Assembly: GCA_007449985.2 (NCBI GenBank)
Contig: VIIQ02000669.1
Coordinates: 62,001-126,000, forward strand
Reading direction: 5' to 3'
From: Desmodesmus armatus
Lineage: Eukaryota; Chlorophyta; Chlorophyceae; Sphaeropleales; Scenedesmaceae
Length of the DNA stretch: 64,000 nt
The notes beneath the pieces were generated by a model. That model saw nothing but the letters and a program-made list of their open reading frames with translations. It was not told where the DNA came from and searched no databases. Positions 49,275 to 61,225 of the stretch are shown piece after piece (position 1 is the stretch's first letter; every line of letters begins with the position of its first letter). A program made the position numbers and the translations under genes.

Positions 49275-52200
49275 ATGAGTGCCACAGGGCTGTTGTACCG
49301 GTCCCTTCAGTCTCCCACCTCTGTCACAGCTGCTTGCTGCATCAGGACAGCAGATGGTCAGGTGGTGCTGCAGCTGCAGGACACCCGGCTGACATGCTGG
49401 AGGGCGGGCACTGATGGCCTTGAACAGACAGCCAGCTGGCGGGCTCCTGCCAGCATGTTGCAGATGGTGCACCTGCCAGGCAACTACCTGTTGATACTAG
49501 CAGAGGGCGGTCGCTGCTACCTGCATGCGTGGCAGGATGCATGCGGCAGCGTTGGAGCAGCAGCACCCCCGTTGTTGGCCCAAGAGCAGCTGCAGGTGCC
49601 AGTTGACAGCTCTGCCAGCCAGGTGCAGCCATATGGGTGCATCCTGAGCACCAACGTGCTGACTGCAGCAGCAGGACATGGCACAGCCTCCTTAGCAGCC
49701 GTGGCATACCTGCCAGGGGTGCTGCACGTGATCAAGGCAGCCCCAGCTGTGGCACATAGCACGCAGGGGGCCAGCAGCAGCGGTTGCACGAGCCCTCCTG
49801 ATGGCACCATGCAGCTTCAGGCCAAAGCCATGGCATTAACACACGTACTGCTCAGCTGCCACTACCCAGGTGAGGCATCCTTCAGCGAAATACCCCCGTT
49901 GAATGCTGCATCGCCCTGCACGTTGCTCCCTGTGGTCTACAGCAGAGTGCCGCCCTGTCATGGTTCCCTACAAACACAGTGCTGTATCAATGTAATCTTA
50001 CCAAGCCACCAGCTATGCCATAGCACAGTTATTATGCTAAGCCATGCTCACCTTGGCCCTTGTTCATCGGCAGGTGGTGAGCCCCCAGCGCTTGCAGCCG
50101 TGCGTGTCTCCAGCCGTGTGCTGGCCCTGGCCTGGCTGAGCGCAGAGGAGCAGCAGCTGGACCTACAGGGCAGGTCCTTGCTGGCAGTGCTGCACGAAAT
50201 CACAGGTGCGTATTGGAAGAGGCAACAAGCCTGCTTGTGGCCCTTGCTGAGGCAGATGGAGCAGTGCTACATCGGCAGGTGCTGCAGGAACTTGTGGTAT
50301 CATTTTTCAAAGCTTTCCCTGCTGCGCTGCTTGAGACACATGAACAAAAGGCTTGTGAAGCTTTGTAAGCTCATAGCATGTTTGTGTCGTTGGTGCTGCA
50401 GTGGGCAGCCAGCCGCCGGTGGTTAACGTCGACTGTGTGGCTGTGGACTGGGTCCAAGGCAGCATCAGCCAAGGGCCTTGGTCACTGCGGTGAGCACTTG
50501 CAACCTGCGCAGCAGCAGCAGAAGCAGAAGCAGAAGCAGCAGCAGAAGCAGAAGCAGAAGCAGCTGCAGTTAGCGGGGATTTCACCTGGCCAGCAGCATT
50601 ATTGATCAGGGGCAATAAGGAGGCAGGTTGACATGTAGCCTCCAGGGAGTGCTTTCAATGCAGACTTCCACAAGCAGAAAGGTGAAGTCCCTTGTGAGCA
50701 TGTGGCAGATGCTGACAGCAAGGCACAAGTGAAGTGTGTTTTGTCATGCCTTGTGCCGAACTCCCTGCCTTCCCTCCCTGCAGAAATGTGCACCCCACAA
50801 CCCGGCTGTTGCAGCCTTTCCGCGGGTCAGACTGCCTGCCTCCCGGCATACTGGCCATCAGCAGCAGGGGTGTGCTGCTGTGCACCTGCCTGGGCAGCAG
50901 CTTGCAGCAGCAGCGGGAGCAGCCGCCGCAGCAGCAGCGCAATGATCCGCAGCAAGGCAGCAGCAGCCATACAGCAGCTCAGGCGCATGGGCCATCAGCA
51001 GCTGGTTCAGGCATGCAGGGGACAGTGGGTTCAAAGCTACTTGGGGATGGGTTCTGTGCGCGGCAGGTGCAGGTGGCTCAGTGGGCACTGCCTGGCCTGC
51101 CTTTGAGCTGCGTGGCTCTGCCTGGCAGCAGCTTCATTGTTGGTGACAGCAGAGCAGGTGTGTTGGTAAGCCAGCACTGCATTGTTTTGTTCACGGTGTA
51201 GTATAAGTCCTGAGTTACATGCACTTCTGTATGTATATGTATGACATGGCGAACTGCAATAGGAGGACATGGGCGGAGTTCTGTGTGTGGCAGCAACTGA
51301 TCTTTGCTACTGCTGTTGTGCCTTTCATGCATGCAGGGCTGCACTTGTTGCAGCTGCTGGGAGCAAGCAGCAGCAGTACCTCAGCTCCTGCGGTGCAGCT
51401 GCGCCCCTCTGGCTGCTTAGCCATACCTGATGTGCTGCTGCATGTGCCCCTGGACACTCCACAGCACTCGCAGCAGCTGTGTAACACGGAGCAACAACAG
51501 CTTTTAGGACTTCTGGTATTGGGCAGCAAGTGCAGCAGCAGTCAGGTTGTGGGGCTGCCGCATCCACTGGTCCAGGCTTTGCACAGCAGGCAGCTGGTGT
51601 TTGAGCAGCAGCGGCAACAAGAGCAGGCAGTGGTGTTGCCAATACTGCAGTCAGCGCTGCAGCCTAGCTTAGCAGGTGCACAAGCAGTGGCTGTTTACCA
51701 AGACCCATCAGGTATGTCTGTCTGGCACTGTTCAGGAGCACTGCAGCAGCCAGACATACGTTCCAAGACTGCTAGGTCCATGTCATGCTCCCTGCTTGCC
51801 TTTCTCTAACCTCCCTACTTGCTGGAATTTTCGGCTCGAATCAGTTGCGCGGAGTTGCGCGGAGTTGCGAAATAGCTGCGCAGAGTTGCGCGGAGTTGCG
51901 CGGAATGGCGTTGAGTTGCGCGAAGTTGCGCAAGTATATGGCCTGAGTTGAAGCCTTCACGTCAACAGCGTGATCACCTCTAGTCGAACGGGAAGATCGG
52001 TCTGATGTGTGTTGAACAAAACCGACTTCGTGTGTTGTGGCTCCAGGTGCCCTGCCCGAGCAGCAGCTGCTTGTGGCGTGTGGCTTGGCGCCAAGGGGCA
52101 AGCTGGCGGCAGTGCGCAGTGGGTGTGGGCTGCTGCCTGCCATGCTGGATGGACCAGAGCTCCCGGTAAGCAGCGTACATGTTGCCTGTAGTGTGTTCGG

Positions 52201-55200
52201 TGGACGTTGTAACTTGCTTGCAGGGCTTTGACTGCTGCTCATGTTGGCTGCTGCTTGAAGTGTCACTGCAGCTTTGCATGCCGCCAGCTGCTCAGTCACT
52301 TGACAGCATGCACTTGTGTGATTTCCCGTTGATGCAGGGTGACGCCCAGCTATTCGCCATCCCCCAGCCACAGCCCTGCAGCCACAAGCAGCCGCACCAG
52401 CAGCCGCAGCGGGGCCCAGCACAGCACAGCATGCTGGGCTTCAGCTTTCCTTCTGCTGGTGCCAGCTCTGTGATGTCACTTGAGGGCGACACCTTCAGAC
52501 AGATGCAGCCGTCAGGGCTGGACCATGCGGAGGCCTCTCTGCTGATGACAACAGCACCTGGGGGTTGGATGCTGCAGGTGATTGGGGTGTGAGGTAGCCC
52601 TAGCGATGTGCCTGTGATTGCAGTAGCTGCATGTCGAAGTCAGTTATGGTGAGGCACCTCTTCCGGGTGCGAGTCTGGGGTGGTGGGCCCGTAGTCAATC
52701 ATCACATCAGTGTCTTGCGTTGAGTTGTGGTTTGTGTGCTGACCGTCGTCTGTTGCATGAGTGCAGGTGACGTCTGGTGGTGTGCGGGTGCTGGATGCAT
52801 CTGCGGACTGGCAGCTGTGCAGCCAATGGAGAACACCTGCAGGTGCGCTTGCTCCAGGTTTCCTCTCTCGGCCTGGTTGTAGCAGGTGCAACAGGCAGAT
52901 GTATCTGCCGTTGGTCATTGTGCAAGCCAGTGTGGCCGGCAGCTCACCGCAATTTGATGCAGTGTATGAGCTCCAGCATGCACTGCATCTCCAAAATCCA
53001 CTGCTGGGTCTGGTTGCCTGTTTGGTAACGCTCCAAAGGTGTTTGTGTGAGTCCTTTGTGTGTGCCCTGCAGGCAGCAGTGTCAGTCTAGCAGCCGCATG
53101 TGGCAGCAGCTTGGTGGTTGCATGCGGCGCCCAGCTGACATGCCTGGCAGTGAGCTGCTGCAGCGGTGCTTTAGAGGTCGTTGCGACTGCTGAGCTGCAG
53201 CAGCAGGCCTCAGCGCTCACCGTGTTTGCCCTGCAAGGTAGGCAGTGGGGCTGGTGGGCCTGGGGTCTGACAGCATGTGAGGTGCCACAGGTGTTCCAAC
53301 AGTACATTTGCCTTGCAACACTGTTGCGCGTGAGCCACCGTCCTGCAAGCACCTTTGAGCGACCCACTGCTCTCTCCTCATGTGTTTGTGGATCATTGGC
53401 GGCCTTTCTTTGCTGCTGATGACACCCAGGTGGTGAACTCATGGTGGCTGCTGGGCTGTGGGTGGACAACACCGTCCTGCTGATGACCTTACCAGCACAG
53501 GCCGCAGGCAGCACAGCAGCCCCAGCACAGCCTGTCCAGCTGCAGCAGGCGTGTACTGTGGAGCTGCATGCTGAACAGCCCCGCAGCATAGCCCTGCTGC
53601 CTGTTGGCAGTGCTGATGTGCTGCTGGTGGGTGGCAATACAGGCAAGGTGCTGCTGTGGGAGGTCACTGTTCCGCGACAGCAGCAGCAGGGCAGCATATG
53701 CTTGCAGCATCTGAGGTCAGTCCAGATCAGCAATACGAGTGTTAGCTTGCAGCAGAGCTGGCTGCCTGCGGTCAGCCGGCAAAGCAGCGGCAGTGACATC
53801 TGTAGCAGCATACAGGAGCAGAGGCCTGCAGCACCCTGCGTGATTGCACATGCAGGTGCCATGGTGGTGTTCAGGGCTAACGCAGCACTGCTCAACGCTG
53901 TACAGCTGCAGCCAAGCAGTAGCGGCGCAGCGGCAGCAGCAGCAGCAGCAGCAGCATCGGGACTGTCGGGGTGTGTCAGTGCTACAGCGTGTGTGGAGGT
54001 GAGCAGGCTGTGTGGCAGTGAGGCTTGCCTAGGAGCAGCACCAGTACACACCCCAGGCATGCCGCACAGTCTGGCGTGGGTGTCTGCTGCGCACCGGCTG
54101 TGCTTTGGCAGCATTGCCCCAGAGCACAAGCTGCGCTGGCGCAGCTGCGGCCTAGCAGGCACCCCTCTGGCCATGGCTGTGCACCAGGCCAGCGACACCA
54201 TCATTGTGCTGCTGGCGGCGAATGATTTTGAGGCAGAATCAGGCAGCTGCAGCAGGAGCTTTGGGGGGCAGCAGCATGCACAACAGCGGCTGGTAGTGCT
54301 GGATGCAAGAAGCTTGCGGGTGCTGATGCAGTTGGCTTTGGCGCCGGGGCACACCTACACCATGCTGCATGTGCTGGACCTTCCTGCAACCAGCCAGCAG
54401 CAGGATCAGCAGCAGGGGAGCGGGGTGCAGGGGTCAGGCGCCGGTGGTGCGCAGTGTGGCAGCAGTAGTGCTGGCGGGGGAGCAGCTGCAGCAGCTCGTG
54501 CTGACAGCGGCTCGGCAAGTGGGCAGGGGCAGGGCCAGCTTGGGTGTTTGCCGTTCATCGTGCTGGGGTCTCATGCAGTGCTGGCAGCTGCTGTTGCCAG
54601 TCCTGTGGCTGGCCGCAACCCGCCAGCAGCTGGGAATGCAGCAGCAGCTCCTATGGTCAAGCGGGTAGGGCTCCTGTCTATCTTTGAGCTGAGGCATGCG
54701 GTCGTACAGGGACAGGCGGCACCGCAGTCAGCACCACTGCAGCAGCAGCAGGATGGTGCAGCCAGAACAGCTGCAGGGAGTGAGCTGCGGTACGAGCTGG
54801 TGTTGCATGGGATGGTACCGCTGCAGGTTACACCTTGCAGTGCTTGCACTGTTGTACCTCAGCTGCTGCAACCCACTCAGCACCAGCAGCAGTCAGGAGT
54901 GCAGGCAGCAGCAGGGCGATCCAATGCTGCTGCGGCAGCAGTACACCCCAGGTGGTTGCCAGTGGCAGCGGCAGCAGCACAGCAGCAGCCGCTGCTGCTG
55001 GTTGGGAGTGAGCGGGGAATGACACTGCTGCGGGTGGTGGTGGATGATGCAGCAGTGGCTGACAAACACATGCTGGAGCAGCTGATGGGCCAGGTGGGCC
55101 AGGTGAGCTGGCTGAGCTGTGGGTTCATTTATACTTTGTCTTGATGAACACTGCCCTCATCATCATTACACGTGTTTCCGGCCAGGTTCATTGCGCGTGC

Positions 55201-57421
55201 AGCATGCTGCTAGCAGCAAATCGACCTTGGTGCAAGACAAGCAATACACCACCAGACGACCAGTGACCTAGGACACTAGATAGCCTGGACCAGTTACGGC
55301 CCTCAAAGCCAACAGCACAAGAAAAAGCTAACATAGGTAGCATGTTGTACATATACTATACAAGCAACTCAGTTGGACATGACCCCTGGTCCACTTGCAG
55401 ACCATGCTGCCTGGAATGGCAGGGTCTCAGCGCGCTGCCGCATCCTGCTGCTGTGGGTTGTGGCATTGAGTGGTCGCCTGAACTGCCCTTGAACGCAGAA
55501 TAAACAAAACAAGAATATGAGGTTGTTGTAGAGAGAGGCCTTGAGTGGCTAGGGCTGTTTTGAGATGAACCTTTTGCCCGCTCAAGCAGGCTTGATAGGT
55601 GTATGTGATTGGGCATGCAGCAGGCCTCTGAAGGATCTGCACAGATCTGTGCTATGGTGGCTGTTGTGAGTGTGTAGAAAAGCATTGTTCAGTTGCACAA
55701 ACTGTGGATCATGATCTGACTGCAGTAACCGCCCTGGTTCCCACTTACTAGTGATGTCTGTAACACAACACACGGACTGACGTGTGGTTTCCTGCTCCCA
55801 ACTCGATGTCCACTCCTTGCAGGTCTCACAAAGCTCTGATGCTTCTCCACTGGCAGCAGCAGCCGAACAGCAGCACCAGCAGCAGCAGGGGCCAGCAGCT
55901 TCAGCTCAGGGCGTGCAGGGGGCAGCACAGCGCGCGCAAACAAGGCGCAGCGGCAGGGTGTCCGTCCAGGAGCTCAGTAGTGCCGCCCCACTATTCCAAG
56001 GTGTGGTCACAAAGCTGAGCAGCTGTGGCAACAGCATCATGGCATTGGAGAGCATGGGCCCTGTAGCAGCCTTCCAGGCGCTGTGTGTGCAGGACGGCGG
56101 TTGGGTGCAGCTGCTGGGGGTGGGTATGGACGACCGCAGTAAGCTTATGGCTGTTGATTTTATTCAGGCAGCACCTCAACAGCACGGCCCCAGCACAGCA
56201 ACCGACACCAGCAGGACAGCAAGCGCGATCGCAGCAGGGCCAGGGAGCAGCGCTACTGCAGTAACTATTAGTACAGCTGGTGGTGGTGATAGCGGGGAGG
56301 AGCAGCGGCCCCAGCATGCAGCTGTGCTGGTGGCTGCCCACCCTGCTGGGCTCGTGCTGCTACAGCGGGACCTACAGCAGGAGACCAGCCATGTGACCGG
56401 CATGCTGCAGGCAGCGCAGGCCGCATGGGAGGCTGGACAGCGCCCCCCTGACATCGGAGGCCAGCACAGGAGTATCCTCATGGTGGAACCTGCGGTAGCC
56501 AACACCCCTTGGCAGGGCGCGGGCGAGGCAGCACCATGGGCTGTCGGGAGGCTGGAGGGTGCTGCTGCCCGTGCAGCAGCGCCGGGTGACCAGCAGGGTG
56601 AGCAGCAGGCGGCGGCAATGCTGTTGCTGCAGCAGCAGCTGGCAGCAGCAGCCGAGGCTGCTGCTGGCGTGGCTCAGGCTGCAGAGCTGCAATGTGTGCG
56701 GCCAGATTGGCTGAGCCTCATGAACCCCAGTCCAGGGCTTGCACCGGTGATGCTGCCGTCTGCAGCCTGTGCCCCGGCACCTGGCAGTATGCTGCTGTGC
56801 CAAGCACGCCTGGGGTTACACACCGTGCCTGCGCAAACAGTGCACAGCAGCAGCTTGGATGGGTATACCAGCGGCCAAGCAGGCGGGATGGAGCGAATCA
56901 TGGAGGTACTTGACGGTCCTGTGGCTGATAATGTGCTGTGTTTGTCATCTAGTGGGGGTATTGCCGCAGCGCAGCTGCTGCCTCCTGCCCCTCACATGGC
57001 AGAGCTGCTACCCTGGCAGGTTTTAGCAGTGCTGGAGCCGCAGGCAGCAGGGCAGCTGCTGCTGTGGGGGCTGGGCGCGTCTGGCGGTGCTGCTGCAGCA
57101 GCAACCCTAGTAGGGGCAGGTCTTCCAGGGAGTGGTTCATTTGTGGCGAAGGAGTATCTGAGGGGCCTCACCGAGCCTGATCCTGTGTCTAGTTATGAGG
57201 GGTATGAAAGGGCTGCAGGGGCACTTGCTAGTGCAGAGGTCGGCAGGCTGGTTCTGCCCGAGCAGCAGCCGCTGCATGACATTGGGCGGCAAGAGGCACC
57301 GCTTGGGGTGGTGGATGGAGATCTGTTGGATATGGTGGTGGCGCGGCAGCAGGGGCAGGGCGCTGGCGGGATGCAGGCGGCTGCAGCGCTGCAGCACAGC
57401 TTGTGGCAGCAGGCACTGTGA
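49275..57421 (+). CDS. DDB1/CPSF160/SF3b3-superfamily protein (MMS1_N plus CPSF_A type)
   Basis: Eleven exons join in phase to about 1,849 residues: 49275-49869, 50074-50205, 50402-50489, 50784-51157, 51337-51711, 52047-52165, 52224-52577, 52767-52842, 53073-53237, 53430-55102, 55823-57421 (TGA). The N-terminus (LLYRSLQSPTSVTAACC...) fits the first blade of the MMS1_N domain. VACGLAPRGKLAAVRSG corresponds to the conserved ACGxGPxGSLRxxRxG block; LMVAAGLWVDNTVLLM matches the AVGLWDNxVxI strand. C-terminal VTKLSSCGNSIMALES and VLDGPVADNVLCLSSSGGI fit CPSF_A propellers. Known members are scaffolds in mRNA 3' processing, U2 snRNP and CUL4 ligases. This one most resembles the plant CPSF-A-like orphan group rather than DDB1, CPSF160 or SF3b3; its role is unknown. 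Ala/Gln-rich runs inflate its length. The 720-nt last intron and the middle of exon 7 are the least certain parts. Confidence 0.72.
50505..50566 (+). repeat. (CAG/AAG)n hexamer microsatellite in an intron
   Basis: Alternating CAGCAG and CAGAAG units shortly after the donor of exon 3 of the CPSF-A-like gene. Non-coding in the supported model. Confidence 0.85.
51843..51933 (+). repeat. 10-bp-period array (AGTTGCGCGG)n in an intron
   Basis: About nine degenerate units of AGTTGCGCGG in the 335-nt intron between exons 5 and 6 of the CPSF-A-like gene. GC-rich with CpG steps in a locally AT-richer intron. Confidence 0.88.
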
Positions 57422-59108
57422 GACGAGCAGGCAGCTTTGCATCCCACCTGCTGGGCTCTCAGGATGCGCGCAGAGCCTTGAGAAGTGTTGTTTGTAGATT
57501 CACAACAATGTGTGGTTTGATTCCTTGCCTTGTTGACAGCTCCCCCCATGCCAAGCCGCAACGCTGCCCAAGGCACTTTTGCAGCCTAGGACTCTGGAAG
57601 CTGTGGGTGTGTCATGTGAACAGGCCTTGGGGGACCTGCCACCCTCAGGTCCACCGTCAATTCTCTGGCTTTGAACTTTGAGCAGCGGGGCTGTCAGGAT
57701 GAATGGGTGTACCCCTTGTACCTTCACAAAAACAATTGTACTAGTGACTGTTCAAAAGGACTGGAACCTTTGTCCAATGCTCTCAATGCCAACACAAACA
57801 GCAACAGCATGATTACAGGTGAACGCGACTACAGCATTGCAGTACATGCAGCCGCATGGTATTATTCAGTGTGCTATCATTGGACTGTGGCTGTGCACAC
57901 AGAGCAACGTGACTGGAGACGCTGTGCTGAGCTCGTGTGCTGAACTCGTAACACAACCTTGGGTGTGCTGGCAGGCTGCCACCTGCAGGCTCAACTACCC
58001 ACAAATTGATGCCCTATACAGCACCGTGCTGCTGAGCAGCGCTAGTGCTCAAAGCAAGTACGCTGAACTGCTCCGCAGCTTTGCAGGGCGCACTGCATGC
58101 AGGCAACATGACTGTCCCCATTCCGGACTAGGGGGAGAAGAGAGTGTGGTAGAGTTGGCGCTGGTGACAGAGACAGAGACCCAGTTTCCTACCACAAGTT
58201 CACTCGCAACGCTTGATTCTAGCAAACACACGTGTGCACCTCACACCAACTGCCAGCCCCCGCTTTGGATCTGGCTGACTGCTCTGCAGACACCACCTGC
58301 TGAAGACATGCATGCAGCTGTTGGGTATTCAACATATCAACATGCAGGAGTGATTCCAACAGGGCACAAACAGTGAATGCTGGTTGACCACATGCAGACT
58401 CCCCCTCAGGAAAGTATCTATTGAGGCAGTATAGCAATCAATGGGGCTGTCCGACAGGTGACCTGACAGCTGGCAGCATGCTAGCAGTGCCGTGCAGAGG
58501 ACACACACAAGCGCATTTATTCACTGGTTACCGTGGCCATGCGTGGCCCTAGCGCCTGTCCTCAGCTGGGCTGGTCCAAGCCAGCCATACACGACATGGA
58601 AGCAATGAGCGGGGCGGAAGGGGCATATGCATGCTAACCTGCAACAGCAACCTACTAGGTAGTACAGCTCGAAGAGCTAGCTGGAGCTCCTGCCCCATCA
58701 TGTCTCCTGACATGCACACAGGTGCAGAGCGAACCGTGCCACGTTGTTGACAACAAGCAGCCGACAACTGTCAACCTGACAGGAGAAGTACATTCACGCC
58801 CACCAGGATCGTCGCCTGGAAAACCTGCCAGGTCACATTCATGCCATGAACGTGTGAGATAGTCACGGCCCAAACAATTCCACTGCAGAAAGCTCAATTG
58901 CAGCTCTGGCAGTGCCAGCTCGTCCTGATCACCAGCAACTGTGCCACAGCTGCTCAGGAGCGTTGTTGGGTTGCACAGCTGTAGTGTGTGTTCAGCGTGT
59001 ACACCATGCAAGCTCCTCGCATTTCTCAGCAGCAAAAGAACTCGCATCATGATCCCTGAGATGGCTCCTCCAGAGCCACCGGGCCGCCTCTGAGGCCAGC
59101 CACAGCAC
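57422..59108. other. 1.7-kb interval between convergent genes, no supported gene
   Basis: 3' UTR of the CPSF-A-like gene and downstream sequence of the secreted-protein gene. The first ~180 bp are the parent of the second half of the pseudogene at 60661. No domain-bearing frame is visible. Confidence 0.5.
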
Positions 59109-60163
59109 TCAATCGGTGTTTCCAGTGCCATCAGTCTTTCCAGTGCCATCAGTACGTCCAGTACCATCGGTGCGTCCAGTACCATCGGTTCGTCCAGTAC
59201 CGTCGGTGCTTCCAGTACCGTCGCTTGCTCCAGTACCGTCAGCTGCTCCCCCACCTGATCAGGTCATGACACCAACACACCGCAGAGCATCAGTCGAAAC
59301 TTTTCACTGTTCAACAGCACAGTCGAGCAGGTAGCCTGCCAGGCATCAAGCCTGTAGTAGCACTTCATGTACTACATGTGACACATGTCGGCCGCGCTGA
59401 CTTCATTTCTGTCCACATTGAGCTGGCGCGAGCGGTGAGGACTCCTGTTCTAGACTGACAGACATATGATGGCCAAACAGCTGCACCCTCCATGTGGGTG
59501 CTTTCCAGAGCATTTTACAGGAGTATTTCACTAGTAATGTGGCCCCATCAGTATGATAATGTGAGCGGCTGCCAGGCCGGTACACTGAATAATGCACTCA
59601 TGCTGCAGCGCTGGTGAGTCCGACTCAGTGACCGAGGTCCTGCACTCATGCTGGGATGCATGCTGGCTCACTCACCTCTTTTGCCCTTCACCAGGAGCAG
59701 CCTGTGAGCGCCACCGTTTCCACCTGCAGCACACGTGCCCAGTGATCACGCTGCAGAAGTTTGGCTCTGTAGTGGTGCCCGACATGGCTTGGCTCCAATG
59801 GCTTGTTCATTGCTGGCAGGAGGAAGCCTTTGAGACATGCAGACAAGTTCGCCAAAAGCCAAGCACCCACAGAGCAGTAGCTGCTGCTGCACATACGGCT
59901 ACAGCCAGCTACAGCATACAGCAAGTCATGCCAGTGCTAGCACACCTTGCTTCATGGCAATGAGGGCACCATTTGCTTCTGCATCATGACCTGCAATGCA
60001 GACGGCATGGGTCACAACTGCCGAGCTGTCTGCAGACGAGCAGCAGGACGGGAGCAGGTGCAACCAGCAGAAGATAATGCCACTTACCATCTACATACAG
60101 GCGAGCCTGAGCCGAGGCAAGGAGCAGGCCGATAAAGGCCACGACGAACAGGGCGCGTGCCAT
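59109..60163 (-). CDS. Small secreted protein with seven DGTG hexapeptide repeats
   Basis: Four exons, 60163-60088, 59990-59946, 59723-59676 and 59254-59109 (TGA), join in frame to 104 residues; all three introns are phase 1 and split a Gly codon. Exon 1 is a classic signal peptide (MARALFVVAFIGLLLASAQA, cleavage after AQA likely) followed by RLYVD. The middle is hydrophilic (HDAEANGALIAMKQ, NGGAHRLLLVKGKR). The last exon is GGAA plus seven tandem units D-G-T-G-x-T/S (x = A, S, R, R, R, K, N) and a final Asp. Secretion to the extracellular matrix or cell wall is the reasonable reading; the repeats could bind Ca2+ or carry O-glycans on Thr, but that is inference. I know no family with this layout. 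An extra exon in the 421-nt last intron cannot be excluded. Confidence 0.62.
59118..59247 (-). repeat. 18-bp minisatellite coding for the DGTG units
   Basis: Seven 18-bp units (GACGGTACTGG plus seven variable bases) in the last exon of the secreted-protein gene. The two 3'-most units differ most (GGCACTGG). The unit length keeps the frame, so copy-number change would lengthen or shorten the protein by six residues. Confidence 0.88.
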
Positions 60164-60400
60164 GCTGACCGGCGCAACCGCGACAAGTGACTATGGTCGG
60201 CGTGCCGTCTTAGTGCACAACGTGGTTGCAGTGAGGTTTGTGAAGACTTGCGCCGCAAATATTGCAACCTACTCGCGACCTTCCAGGTCGAGGTTGCAAC
60301 TGCCGTGGCAGGGGTTACATGGCGGGGCACCCGCCATGCGGAGCCGTCGACAGTTGTCAGTTTAACAGCCTGGCATTGACCCTCAGGGTCTGCAGTGTCT
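60164..60400 (-). promoter_or_regulatory. Upstream region of the secreted-protein gene with two dyads
   Basis: A 9-bp perfect inverted repeat with a 3-base spacer (CATGGCGGG / CCCGCCATG, 60318-60338) and a longer imperfect one (TTGCAACCT...AGGTTGCAA, 60262-60299) lie 100-175 bp upstream of the minus-strand ATG. Either could be an operator-like protein-binding site. Confidence 0.35.
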
Positions 60401-60660
60401 TTTGGAGGCACCAAGGTGAGATTAATGCCGCGTGTAAGACATGACGCCATGAGTGGTGCAGGTTCAGAATTCAACTGCTCTTGTCTCATGCAAGTGCTGG
60501 CGTCAGGCAGGGTCGCATGTACTGGGGTGAAACTGAATAGGTGCTGGGTGGTACTGGTTGAGTCACTGCAACAGCCCAAATCATTGGTCGTAGGCGCCAT
60601 TCTAGCTGTGCAGCGGCTGAAGACAAGCAATCACTTCAACTCAGCGCCGCTAGTCGGACT

Positions 60661-61225
60661 GGACCCGTCTGCTGGGCTCATGCTGCTACAGCCGGACCTG
60701 CAGCAAGAGGCCAGGCATGTGGCCGGAGTGCTGCAGGCAGTACAGGCCGTGTGGGAGGCTGAGCGCGCGCACCCTCCTGACTTTGATGGCCAGCAAAGGA
60801 GCATACTGATGGTGGAGTCTGCTGCTGCCAAGAACCCCTGGCAGGGTGCAGGCGAGGTGGCACCCTGGGCTGCTGGGGGGTGAGACAATGCTGCTGTGCG
60901 TACAGCAGCGCTGGGGCAGCAGGGTGCACCGGACGACCAGCAGGCCGCGGCAATGCTGTTGCTGCAGCAGCAGCTGGCAGCAGCTGCTGAGGCTGCTGCG
61001 GGTGTGGCTCAGGCAGGGGAGCTGCAGTGTGTTCGGCCAGACTGGCTGAGCTTCATGAATCCACTTGAAAGGCTCTCAGGACGCACGCAGTGTCTCAGGA
61101 ATTATCGATCCGAGGGGCCCTGTTGAGATACAACAATGGTTGGTTTGATTACTTGCCTTGTTGACAGCTCCCCCCATGCCAAGCCGCAACTCTGCCCAAA
61201 GGCATTTTTCCAGCCACCGACAGCC
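60661..61225 (+). pseudogene. Truncated duplicate of the CPSF-A-like gene 3' end
   Basis: 60661-61063 is homologous to 56336-56727 (AGLMLLQPDLQQEARHVAGV versus AGLVLLQRDLQQETSHVTGM, then AQxVWEAE, GQQRSILMVES). After a deletion of roughly 720 bp relative to the parent, 61071-61225 matches the parent's stop-proximal and 3' UTR sequence (GCTCCCCCCATGCCAAGCCG at both). A TGA at about 60883 interrupts the frame (GAAGG followed by stop), and there is no promoter, start or upstream exon. The copy is in the same orientation, about 4 kb downstream. Confidence 0.85.

Noticed and set aside
52915..54354. 479-codon open frame on the minus strand
   Set aside because: Antisense shadow of exon 10 of the CPSF-A-like gene, Cys/Ser/Ala-rich, with no ATG context or domain.
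58655..59254. 199-codon minus-strand frame with VLDxPM repeats
   Set aside because: Same minisatellite read in another frame. The DGTG frame links to a signal-peptide exon with three phase-1 introns and ends in a stop soon after the repeats.
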